The translations under genes and the position numbers were made by a program. Below the pieces are notes generated by a model, which searched no databases, was not told the DNA's origin, and saw only the letters and a list, made by a program, of their open reading frames with translations. A DNA stretch of 7,195 bases from Terriglobales bacterium (GTDB taxonomy: Bacteria > Acidobacteriota > Terriglobia > Terriglobales > Acidobacteriaceae): the NCBI GenBank assembly GCA_015655365.1, contig JAATFE010000180.1, positions 1 through 7,195 on the forward strand, in the 5' to 3' direction. Numbering within the stretch: position 1 is the stretch's first letter; every line of letters starts with the position of its first letter. Positions 1-5,158 of the stretch are shown piece after piece.

Positions 1-1
1 C

Positions 2-1375
2 AATGTGACCTGGACCCATGGGCGGCACCTGGTGAAGTTCGGCGCGGGAGCACCGCACATTGGCCGCCGCGGCTTCGACGACAACACCAACGCGCTGGGC
101 ACTTACACCTTTGGGCCGACGCTGGCCGCGGATGGCGTGACGGTGCTGCAATCAGCGCTCGACAACTACACCCGCAACCTGCCTTCCAGCTTTGCGCAGA
201 ACACCGGGGACGTGCACTTTGTCTATCACCAGCAGGAGATGGGCGCGTTTGTGCAGGACCAGTACAAGGTGAGCAGCCGCTTCTCGATCACGCCCGGCTT
301 GCGCTACGACTGGCAGAACTTTTTGGCTACGCGGAGACTGGGCTTTTCGCCGCGATTATCCTTTGCCTGGGTGCTGGACGAAGAGTCCAAGGCCGTGGTG
401 CGAGGCGGCGGGGGCATCTATTACGACCGCTTCGGCGGCGGACCGATGCTGGACCTGGTGCGCTATGAGAATGCGCGCCGCCGCGCGATCCAGCTTTCGT
501 TGAATCCCGCGCAGCTACCGGCTTCAGGATGCGTGCCGATCACAGCCTGCATGACGCTCACCGCGCAGCCGCCTTCGCTGACACTGCTGGAGCCGAATGC
601 ACGGATTCCCTACCAGATTCAGTACGGGCTCTCGATCGAGCGGCAACTGGGCGAGCGCGCCACGGGAATCGTCAGCGTCTACTCGACGCGCGGCATCGGC
701 AGCTTCCGATCCATCGACATCAACGCACCGACGCCCCAGTCCGGCTATACGCTGCGACCCAATCCGGCTTACGCACGCATCCGCCAGATACAGCCGGAAG
801 GCTTTTTCGAAGGCCAGGGCATGGACATTTCCTACCGCGGACGGCTCAACAAATACTTCACGGGATTCGGGCGCTACACGTGGTCGCACTTCGAGTCCAA
901 CAGCAACGGCATCGGCTGGTTTCCGCAGAATCAATATGCGCCGAACGACGAGTGGGCCAATGCCAGCTTCGACCGCCGTCACCGGCTGGGCATGTATGCG
1001 ATGTTCCAACCGCAGAGCGTGCTGAACCTGTCGGCAGGCGTTTTTGCCAACACCGGCACGCCGTGGACGGAGTTGACCGGCGCCGATGCGTACGGCGACG
1101 GCCTGTTCAACGCGCGGCCCAACGGCGTGGAGCGCAACACCGAGACCAACCCGTCGTATGTGGACGTGGATTTGCGCTGGGGGCACGACTTCGCCATCAC
1201 CGCCAACAAGGACGAGGAAGCGCCGCGGCTGGGATTTTCTGCCGGGGCCTTTAACGTGCTGAACCACGAGAACGGCAGCGGCATCGACGCGGTGGTGAGC
1301 TCGCCCTCGTTTGGGCAGTTCACTTCGGCTGCGCCGCCACGGCGGATTCAATTGGGGATGCGGTTCGAGTTCTAA
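2..1375 (+). CDS. TonB-dependent receptor, Oar-like beta-barrel, C-terminal part (5' truncated by window edge)
   Basis: The reading frame is open from the window edge to a TAA at 1373-1375, so the true start, signal peptide, any carboxypeptidase-regulatory-like N-terminal domain and the plug lie upstream. About 457 residues are visible. Oar-like outer-membrane barrels, abundant in Acidobacteriota, carry several phrases seen here: a periodic strand pattern such as GAFVQDQYKV followed by TPGLRYDW, then IPYQIQYGLSIERQL, the segment SFDRRHRLGMYAMF, FANTGTPWTELTG, RPNGVERNTE, and near the end FNVLNHEN. The protein ends in MRFEF; a terminal aromatic residue is the usual signal for BAM-dependent insertion in the outer membrane. 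By family the role is TonB-energised uptake or surface binding of a large substrate, often a glycan or peptide; the substrate cannot be read from this fragment. It converges on the TIM-barrel gene across 555 bp. The family call is firm; the substrate is unknown. Confidence 0.88.
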   Translation, partial: NVTWTHGRHLVKFGAGAPHIGRRGFDDNTNALGTYTFGPTLAADGVTVLQSALDNYTRNLPSSFAQNTGDVHFVYHQQEMGAFVQDQYKVSSRFSITPGLRYDWQNFLATRRLGFSPRLSFAWVLDEESKAVVRGGGGIYYDRFGGGPMLDLVRYENARRRAIQLSLNPAQLPASGCVPITACMTLTAQPPSLTLLEPNARIPYQIQYGLSIERQLGERATGIVSVYSTRGIGSFRSIDINAPTPQSGYTLRPNPAYARIRQIQPEGFFEGQGMDISYRGRLNKYFTGFGRYTWSHFESNSNGIGWFPQNQYAPNDEWANASFDRRHRLGMYAMFQPQSVLNLSAGVFANTGTPWTELTGADAYGDGLFNARPNGVERNTETNPSYVDVDLRWGHDFAITANKDEEAPRLGFSAGAFNVLNHENGSGIDAVVSSPSFGQFTSAAPPRRIQLGMRFEF

Positions 1376-1402
1376 ACACCTGCTTGGGAGGGTTTGAATC
1401 CG

Positions 1403-1414
1403 GGCCTGAAGGCC
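1403..1414. repeat. Short hairpin with CTGAAG loop (YTRAAR family, member 1)
   Basis: The palindrome GGCCTGAAGGCC has outer arms GGC and GCC around CTGAAG, in which C-G and T-A can also pair. It lies 27 bp after the receptor stop codon. It is the weakest member of the series of five hairpins that share this loop. Confidence 0.45.
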
Positions 1415-1433
1415 ACGGGATTTGGGCAATTTT

Positions 1434-1454
1434 CAGGGGGTTAAAAACCCCCTG
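1434..1454. repeat. Hairpin, 9-bp perfect stem (YTRAAR-like family, member 2)
   Basis: Arms CAGGGGGTT (1434-1442) and AACCCCCTG (1446-1454) pair perfectly around AAA. Written like its neighbours, the loop is TTAAAAA between runs of five G and five C. It lies 58 bp past the receptor stop. It could help end that transcript, but CTCCTTCC rather than a T-run follows, so it is not a textbook intrinsic terminator. Confidence 0.6.
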
Positions 1455-1532
1455 CTCCTTCCGTTGCCGCTATCGCAAGTGGAGTATAAACGGGCTGCGA
1501 GAAAAGGGAAAATCCCCGAAAGGCGTCCCGCA

Positions 1533-1546
1533 GGGGCTAAAGCCCG
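1533..1546. repeat. Short hairpin with CTAAAG loop (YTRAAR family, member 3)
   Basis: GGGG (1533-1536), CTAAAG (1537-1542) and CCC (1543-1545) form a short stem that lengthens by C-G and T-A pairing inside the loop word. The stem differs from its neighbours but the loop word is the same as in member 5. Confidence 0.5.
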
Positions 1547-1567
1547 CGCTTATTTTGAAGCATTTTC

Positions 1568-1587
1568 GGCACGACTGAAATCGTGCC
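1568..1587. repeat. Hairpin GGCACGA/TCGTGCC with CTGAAA loop (family member 4)
   Basis: A perfect 7-bp stem, GGCACGA (1568-1574) with TCGTGCC (1581-1587), encloses CTGAAA. It is preceded by CATTTTC and followed by CT. It aligns with member 5 at 1658-1677 and differs mainly at stem position 7, A-T here and G-C there, a compensatory change that preserves pairing. Confidence 0.65.
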
Positions 1588-1657
1588 CTGACGCATAATG
1601 CCCTTTTGCCCGCGTATTTCCGCAGCCTGTAAAGCCCTATCATTTCGGCCATTTTAC

Positions 1658-1677
1658 GGCACGGCTAAAGCCGTGCC
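1658..1677. repeat. Hairpin GGCACGGC/GCCGTGCC with CTAAAG loop (family member 5)
   Basis: A perfect 8-bp stem, GGCACGGC (1658-1665) with GCCGTGCC (1670-1677), encloses TAAA. The flank CATTTTAC before it and CT after it match member 4, so the two are diverged copies of one roughly 28-nt repeat. I recall similar hairpins from Acidobacteriota genomes but cannot verify this here. Confidence 0.68.
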
Positions 1678-1706
1678 CTTTCAAAGCCACTCTACACCTG
1701 CTCGAA

Positions 1707-1813
1707 CATTTTCGGAATACATATAGACTTTTTAAGGGACGTGCAAGGTGCCTTTTTCTTGAGGAAAAAGGCGCTTAGCCGCGTGCTTTCGGTCTACAGC
1801 ATTTCCGAAAATG
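1707..1813. repeat. 107-bp inverted-repeat element (MITE-like or structured repeat)
   Basis: The left arm 1707-1728 reads CATTTTCGGAA, six variable bases, then TAGAC. The right arm 1792-1813 is the reverse complement of the same pattern: on the minus strand CATTTTCGGAA, six variable bases, TAGAC. Sixteen of 22 positions are identical and the differences are confined to the central six. The arms enclose the long hairpin at 1746-1776. No obvious target-site duplication flanks it, and it is far too short to encode a transposase. It could be a non-autonomous mobile repeat or a structured RNA; the sequence does not decide. Confidence 0.45.
1746..1776. repeat. Long hairpin with A/T-run arms
   Basis: GCCTTTTTC (1750-1758) and GAAAAAGGC (1764-1772) pair perfectly around TTGAG. 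The stem extends outward to 1746 and 1776 through two A-T/G-C pairs and two G-T wobbles, giving about 13 bp. The T-run is inside the stem rather than after it, so this is not a normal intrinsic terminator on either strand. It sits at the centre of the 107-bp inverted-repeat element. Confidence 0.6.
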
Positions 1814-1820
1814 CTATAGG
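1793..1820. repeat. Hairpin overlapping right arm of the 107-bp element
   Basis: CTACAGCATTT (1794-1804) pairs with AAATGCTATAG (1809-1819) around a CCGA loop. There are ten base pairs with one C-A mismatch at 1797/1816, plus a possible T-G at the base. It shares bases with the right arm of the larger inverted repeat, so the two pairings would exclude each other. Confidence 0.5.
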
Positions 1821-1853
1821 TCTTTGACCAATTGATTTTGTACCTTGGGTTCG

Positions 1854-1894
1854 TGCTATCCCAGGTCTCAAAAACGAGACCTGGGGCACCCAGT
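1854..1894 (-). repeat. 41-nt hairpin repeat, copy A, downstream of the TIM-barrel gene
   Basis: The arms CCCAGGTCTC (1860-1869) and GAGACCTGGG (1876-1885) form a perfect 10-bp stem with loop AAAAAC. The repeat, including its GCACCCAGT tail, matches copy B at 3097-3137 in 38 of 41 positions. Read on the minus strand, the stem begins 45 nt after the stop codon of the TIM-barrel gene. The tail CCCAG (1889-1893) can also pair with CTGGG (1881-1885), giving an alternative smaller hairpin that excludes the larger. A 3'-end processing or stability element, or a mobile REP-like repeat, are both possible. Confidence 0.7.
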
Positions 1895-1930
1895 GCTGGT
1901 ACCGCTTCATGCGGTCAGAGACCCAGGGGG

Positions 1931-2809
1931 TCAGGCGCGGGTGGCGTAGCCCATGCCGGCGAGGACACCGCGCATGTAGGAGAAGCTACCGATGACGCCG
2001 GGCATTGGATTGTCGCCATGCACTTCATATTCGAGGTCGACGAAACCGTTGTATTTAACCGCGATGAGGGCTTCGAAGATTCCCTTGATCGGCATGATTC
2101 CGTCGCCCACGGCGACCTGACTTTCCTTCTTGTGTGAATCGGTCAGGTCCTTCATGTGGACGTTGAACAGGCGCGGACCGACTTCGTGAATGGCCTGGAC
2201 GACATCGGTTCCTGCACGCATGGTGTGGCCCACATCGATGCAGCAGCCGATGCGCGGGTCGGTGCCCTTCAACGACTGCAACACGTCCAGGGGCGAGGGC
2301 CAGAGCTTGTCCTCGGGACCGTGGTTGTGGATGGCGATCCGAATGTCGTACTCCTTGACGAACTTCTCCATGCGCGGCAGCGTTTCGGGCGTGGGGTCGC
2401 CGGCGACGATCACGGAAATGCCGGCCCGCTTGCAGTATTCGAACTTGTTGCGAATGTCCGCGTCTTCGTCCTTGGCGAAATAGATGGCTCCAGCGGCATG
2501 AAGCTTGATGCCTGCGACGGCGTATTCTTCCAGCGCCCTGGTCTCCAGTTCCGGATCGGCGGGAAGGTGATCTTTCACGTCCTTGGCGTTGATATCGGAG
2601 ATGTCGATCTGCTTCAAATAGCCGATCATCTGGGCGCGGGTGAAGTTACGGAAGGTGTAGGTGGCCACACCCAACCGAACCGGCGAAACCGGCCTGGCTG
2701 CCGCCGGCGCTGCCTGGGCAAACGACGGGATCGCTTTGGTGGTGGCACATGCGGCCGCAAAGAGCGCGCCGGATTGAACGAAGGTGCGACGAGAGAACGC
2801 TGCTTTCAT
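1931..2809 (-). CDS. Tat-exported sugar phosphate isomerase/epimerase-like TIM-barrel protein
   Basis: The 292-residue product starts with a twin-arginine signal: SRRTFV at residues 6-11, a hydrophobic stretch to about 20, and a plausible cleavage near residues 31-34 (FAQA). The rest fits the xylose-isomerase-like TIM barrel (AP_endonuc_2 family). Likely metal and catalytic positions visible in family-typical places are H161/H163 in IHNHG, D192 and H195 in CIDVGH, H218 and K220 in NVHMKD, and E260 in DLEYE. Such secreted proteins occur in Acidobacteriota, Bacteroidota and Planctomycetota and are thought to act on sugars or keto-sugars in the periplasm; the actual substrate is unknown. The ATG at 2809 is preferred over an in-frame ATG at 2851 because it places the twin-arginine motif at the normal distance from the N-terminus and has AGGAG 10 nt upstream. 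It is probably its own transcription unit, 362 bp from the hydrogenase cluster. No link to hydrogen metabolism is evident. Confidence 0.87.
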   Translation of the reverse strand: MKAAFSRRTFVQSGALFAAACATTKAIPSFAQAAPAAARPVSPVRLGVATYTFRNFTRAQMIGYLKQIDISDINAKDVKDHLPADPELETRALEEYAVAGIKLHAAGAIYFAKDEDADIRNKFEYCKRAGISVIVAGDPTPETLPRMEKFVKEYDIRIAIHNHGPEDKLWPSPLDVLQSLKGTDPRIGCCIDVGHTMRAGTDVVQAIHEVGPRLFNVHMKDLTDSHKKESQVAVGDGIMPIKGIFEALIAVKYNGFVDLEYEVHGDNPMPGVIGSFSYMRGVLAGMGYATRA

Positions 2810-2819
2810 GATGAGGAGG

Positions 2820-2824
2820 CTCCT
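2820..2824 (-). promoter_or_regulatory. Shine-Dalgarno AGGAG for the TIM-barrel gene
   Basis: On the minus strand AGGAG lies 10 nt before the ATG at 2809-2807. It supports this start over the ATG at 2851. The spacing is slightly long but workable. Confidence 0.5.
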
Positions 2825-2842
2825 GGATGCTCCATGGAACAG

Positions 2843-2871
2843 TTCAACCATTCAACAAAACGATGGTTGAG
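2843..2871. promoter_or_regulatory. Inverted repeat upstream of the TIM-barrel gene
   Basis: TCAACCAT (2844-2851) and ATGGTTGA (2863-2870) are perfect inverted repeats separated by 11 bp, with a T-G pair extending the stem. The element lies 34-62 bp upstream of the chosen ATG, where an operator or a 5'-UTR hairpin could act. I could not identify -35 and -10 boxes with confidence, so its role is inferred only from position and symmetry. Confidence 0.35.
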
Positions 2872-3009
2872 CCGCGATGAGTTCCGAGGATAAAACGCGG
2901 CCACTGCAACGATAAACTCGGAGGCGGGTGTATGGCCACCTGCTGCGCCGAGAAAGGGCTTTCAGGTGTTTGATTGAAAGATAAGGAAGGGGCACAGCGA
3001 GTTCTGTGG

Positions 3010-3060
3010 TTTCCCACCCTTGCGACAGGAACAACGACGTCGCAAGGATGGGGCATCCAG
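3010..3060. repeat. Long hairpin related at its borders to the 41-nt repeat
   Basis: CCTTGCGAC (3018-3026) and GTCGCAAGG (3039-3047) pair perfectly. The stem continues past one C-A mismatch with CCCA (3013-3016) against TGGG (3049-3052), around a 12-nt loop. Its edges, TTTCCCA on the left and TGGGGCATCCAG on the right, match those of copies A and B of the 41-nt repeat, while the inner stem and loop are unrelated. It lies in the same orientation, about 37 bp from copy B. Confidence 0.62.
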
Positions 3061-3096
3061 CCACCTGCGGTGGGGCCAAACTTTACTGATGGTGCT

Positions 3097-3137
3097 TGCT
3101 TTCCCAGGTCCCAAAAACGGGACCTGGGGCACCCAGT
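3097..3137 (-). repeat. 41-nt hairpin repeat, copy B, downstream of the hydrogenase cluster
   Basis: CCCAGGTCCC (3103-3112) and GGGACCTGGG (3119-3128) form a perfect 10-bp stem with the same AAAAAC loop as copy A. On the minus strand the stem begins 43 nt after the large-subunit stop codon, almost the same distance as for copy A. Two of the three differences from copy A are the two halves of a single base pair (T1868-A1877 there, C3111-G3120 here). Confidence 0.72.
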
Positions 3138-3171
3138 TCGTACAGCTTCAAACAGCTTTAAAGCTATAAAT

Positions 3172-4260
3172 CTAGCGGTCGGTGCAGGAGTAGCAGGGGT
3201 CGCAGGAGGCCTGAATCAGGGGTGAATCGGCTAGATCCTGACCCAGGACGGTGAAGCGGACGGTGGCCATGTTCATGAACGTGGGGGTGCGGACACGGAC
3301 GCGCTCCGGGATCTCGGTGCCGTTGGAGGTGATTTGATACAACACCTCGCCTCGGGGAGCTTCGGCACGGCTGATGGCCGTTCCCGCCGGAACCTTGTAG
3401 CGCGCACCAACCGGGGTGGGCGTGTGAAATGGACCCTCCGCCAGGGTGCTGAGGGCCTGGCGAAGGATGCGGCAGCTCTCGACCATTTCCAGCGCGTGCA
3501 CCACAAGACGAGCCTGCACGTCGCCCGCGGTCTCGACCGGCACACTGAACTCGAAGCGGTCGTAGGCACCGTAGGGGGCCGAGCGGCGGATATCCTGGGG
3601 GACGCCGGAGGCGCGGGCCAACGGACCGACTGCGCCCATGGCGATGGCCTGCTCTTTGGTGAGGATGCCGACGCCCTTGCAGCGGGAAGCCACGGTTCTG
3701 TCTTCAAGGAAGATAGGGATGATGGTGCGCGTAATCTCATGCTCCATCTCGTCGAGGATATTGAGGATCGCCTGCGGATCGAGGATGTCGCGATTGACGC
3801 CGCCGATGCAGTTCATGCCGTAGTTGACGCGGTTGCCGGAGATGGCAGAGAGAGCGTCCATCACCTTTTCACGCAGCGTGAAGCAGGCCATGAAGATGGT
3901 CTTGAAGCCGATGAGCTTGGCGGCGACGCCGGCCCAGAGGAAGTGGGAGTGGAGGCGCTCCAACTCGGCGAGAATCACGCGAATGTAAAGGGCGCGCTCG
4001 GGAGGAGCGGACCCGTTGAGCTGCTCGACCGCCTGGCAGTAGGAAAGCGAGTGGACGTTGGAGCAGATGCCGCAGACGCGCTCGACGAGGGTGATTCCTT
4101 GCAGGTAGTTGCGGCGTTCGGCCAGATACTCGATGCCGCGAAAGTTGAAGCCGATGTGCATGACAGCGTCGCGCACGGTTTCGCCGTCGCAGACCAGCTC
4201 TAGCTTGTAGGGCTCTTCAAGCGCGGGGTGGTAGGGTCCGATGGGGATGCGGTAGCTCAC
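3172..4260 (-). CDS. Group 4 energy-converting [NiFe] hydrogenase, catalytic large subunit (NuoD/EchE/CooH-like)
   Basis: This 362-residue protein carries the [NiFe] active site for H2 formation or oxidation on the cytoplasmic face of a membrane complex. The N-terminus IPIGPYHPALEEP is typical of group 4 large subunits. The first ligand motif, ERVCGICSNVH, gives C63 and C66 with H70; the second, DPCYSC, gives C356 and C359. Thus all four nickel/iron cysteines are present, which separates it from complex I NuoD and from ligand-less hydrogenase-related proteins. The protein stops directly after CTDR, R362 being last, so there is no C-terminal extension to be cut off by a maturation endopeptidase. 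The length matches stand-alone EchE/CooH types rather than the fused HycE. The GTG start overlaps the upstream NuoC-like stop (GTGA, 4257-4260) and has AAGGAGGAGG just upstream. It is the last gene of the cluster. I give no symbol because the subgroup is uncertain. Confidence 0.93.
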   Translation of the reverse strand: MSYRIPIGPYHPALEEPYKLELVCDGETVRDAVMHIGFNFRGIEYLAERRNYLQGITLVERVCGICSNVHSLSYCQAVEQLNGSAPPERALYIRVILAELERLHSHFLWAGVAAKLIGFKTIFMACFTLREKVMDALSAISGNRVNYGMNCIGGVNRDILDPQAILNILDEMEHEITRTIIPIFLEDRTVASRCKGVGILTKEQAIAMGAVGPLARASGVPQDIRRSAPYGAYDRFEFSVPVETAGDVQARLVVHALEMVESCRILRQALSTLAEGPFHTPTPVGARYKVPAGTAISRAEAPRGEVLYQITSNGTEIPERVRVRTPTFMNMATVRFTVLGQDLADSPLIQASCDPCYSCTDR

Positions 4261-4679
4261 TTGACCTCCTCCTTGTGCAGGTTGATGCCGATGGGGTCGC
4301 CAGCCCTGGTCATCAGGGGCTTGGTGTTCTCGCGACCGACGAACTCGACGGCAAAGTACTCGTGCGTTTCGCGCTCAACCCAATCCGCTGGCGGACAAAG
4401 GTCGGCGATGGTGGGAATGTGTTGCGCGGTGGTCGCGGTGGTGAAGCTGAGGAGCTGACCTTTCACATCCCACTGATAGTTGAGGCTGACTTCCTTGTCG
4501 GGGCGTTCGGTGGCACTGATGGCCACAAAGCGCGCTTCGAGCAGGACCAGAAGCGCGGTTATGGCGCGCACGTCCATGGCCTCCGGGGTCTTCCACCAGG
4601 AGCCGTTCTTCCACTCCCAATCGCCGCCCAGGCCCAGGTTTTGAAGCGTGCTTACAAAGTCTTCCGTTGTTGTGGTCAT
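4257..4679 (-). CDS. Hydrogenase NuoC-like subunit (EchD/CooU-like)
   Basis: The 140-residue soluble protein corresponds to the 30-kDa NuoC family, which sits beside the large subunit in the connecting arm and has no cofactor of its own. The recognisable family signature is near residues 105-120: PPADWVERETHEYF followed by AVEFVGRENTKPLM, equivalent to the conserved ERE-x-x-D/E-x-F block of NuoC proteins. The N-terminal half (LLVLLEARFVAISATE, then SLNYQWDV) fits the alpha-beta part of the fold. The length is typical of stand-alone forms in small hydrogenases; in HycE and HyfG this domain is fused to the large subunit. The ATG overlaps the TGA of the ferredoxin gene as ATGA, with AAGGGAG 6 nt upstream. 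Identification rests on one motif plus position between the NuoI- and NuoD-like genes, which makes it secure. Confidence 0.86.
   Translation of the reverse strand: MTTTTEDFVSTLQNLGLGGDWEWKNGSWWKTPEAMDVRAITALLVLLEARFVAISATERPDKEVSLNYQWDVKGQLLSFTTATTAQHIPTIADLCPPADWVERETHEYFAVEFVGRENTKPLMTRAGDPIGINLHKEEVK
4265..4274 (-). promoter_or_regulatory. Strong double Shine-Dalgarno before the GTG start of the large subunit
   Basis: AAGGAGGAGG on the minus strand ends 4 nt before the GTG at 4260-4258; the upstream AGGAGG is 7 nt away. It lies inside the end of the NuoC-like gene. It supports the GTG start and suggests strong, coupled initiation of the catalytic subunit. Confidence 0.65.
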
Positions 4680-5158
4680 GCCTGACTCCCTTCCGCGGGT
4701 TCCGCGGTCTTGGCCGGTTCAACGGCGGGCGCTGCTGCCGCGGGGACTGCCGTTTCTGTTGCCGTAACGGGCGCTGTAGCGGGGGCCGCTGCCGGGGACG
4801 GACGGACGGGGCGCTTGCGCACCATGTCGAGCACCGTGATCAGGTCACCCTGGGTGCTGTAGACCGGGGGCAGCTTCGACTGCATGCTGAGCGTATGGGG
4901 CTTGCAACGCTCAAGGCAGCGGCCGCAGAAGGTGCACTTGCCGGCATCGTAGGTCCAGCGGTAGGTATCGCCGCTGCGCGTGACTACAATGGCGGCGGTG
5001 GGGCACACATAGGCGCAGAGACCGCAGCCTACACAGCGTTCCGGGTCGTTGACGATGAGGCCGCGATACTCGCTGCTGGTGCACTCATGCTTGTGCGGCA
5101 GGGGAAACGAGATGGGGCCGCGGCGAAGATTCTGAAAGATGAGGCGAAAGATGTTCAT
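4676..5158 (-). CDS. Hydrogenase two-[4Fe-4S] ferredoxin subunit (NuoI/CooX/EchF-like)
   Basis: The 160-residue protein relays electrons between a soluble donor and the small subunit. The first cluster motif is C42-x2-C45-x2-C48-x3-C52-P, the second C75-x2-C78-x2-C81-x3-C85, with KP instead of P after the last cysteine. The preceding text EYRGLIVNDPERC is typical of hydrogenase NuoI homologues. After about residue 115 comes a tail of some 40 residues made almost only of Ala, Pro, Thr, Val and Glu, probably disordered and not part of the usual fold. The frame is open upstream to 5392 inside the NuoH-like gene, but the start at 5158 is chosen because it forms a TGATG overlap with the NuoH-like stop, has AGGG upstream, and begins with MNIFRLIFQNL, a family-like N-terminus. 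Confidence 0.9.
   Translation of the reverse strand: MNIFRLIFQNLRRGPISFPLPHKHECTSSEYRGLIVNDPERCVGCGLCAYVCPTAAIVVTRSGDTYRWTYDAGKCTFCGRCLERCKPHTLSMQSKLPPVYSTQGDLITVLDMVRKRPVRPSPAAAPATAPVTATETAVPAAAAPAVEPAKTAEPAEGSQA

Larger units (their letters stand above)
1376..1930. other. Hairpin-rich intergenic region between convergent genes
   Basis: This 555-bp stretch separates the receptor (+) from the TIM-barrel gene (-), both ending here. I see no convincing gene. A 64-codon open frame at 1384-1578 runs through the hairpins, has no ribosome site and resembles no protein. The DNA contains at least eight inverted repeats, detailed separately. The word CATTTTCGG or a one-base variant recurs at 1561, 1641, 1650 and 1707 on the plus strand and at 1805-1813 on the minus strand, suggesting nested or decayed copies of mobile intergenic repeats. 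None of the hairpins is followed by a clear T-run, so a classic intrinsic terminator is not evident for either gene, although the hairpins could still act as bidirectional 3'-end structures. Confidence 0.75.
2810..3171. other. Gene-free spacer between hydrogenase cluster and TIM-barrel gene
   Basis: The 362 bp hold the 3' end of the hydrogenase transcript and presumably the promoter of the TIM-barrel gene. Several open frames of 70-83 codons cross it on both strands, but they run through the repeats, lack ribosome sites and look like no protein. Clear contents are copy B of the 41-nt hairpin repeat, a related longer hairpin at 3010-3060, and the inverted repeat at 2843-2871. I see no tRNA or riboswitch. 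Confidence 0.7.

Noticed and set aside
524..1429. Long open frames on both strands across the receptor gene (also 529-1254 and 597-1025)
   Set aside because: They lie wholly over the receptor frame, are rich in Arg, Ala and His as expected from out-of-frame GC-rich DNA, and show no domain. The receptor frame has clear family motifs.
1384..1578. Small 64-codon gene after the receptor
   Set aside because: It reads through three hairpins, has no ribosome site and no recognisable protein features.
1403..1677. CRISPR array
   Set aside because: The repeated units are palindromes with differing stems, irregular spacing and no uniform spacers.
1860..1885. Classic rho-independent terminator of the TIM-barrel gene (and the equivalent at 3103-3128 for the hydrogenase cluster)
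   Set aside because: The stems are good but neither is followed by a T-run on the minus strand; the T-run is in the loop. A 3'-end role remains possible but not as a textbook terminator.
3334..4203. 289-codon plus-strand frame antisense to the hydrogenase large subunit, with similar antisense frames at 5326-6057 and 2156-2893
   Set aside because: These are codon-bias shadows of real minus-strand genes. Their residues are the expected antisense composition and no family is recognisable.
3172..4260. Possibility of an Ehr-type, hydrogenase-related complex without [NiFe] site
   Set aside because: Such proteins lack the ligand cysteines; here C63, C66, C356 and C359 are all present.
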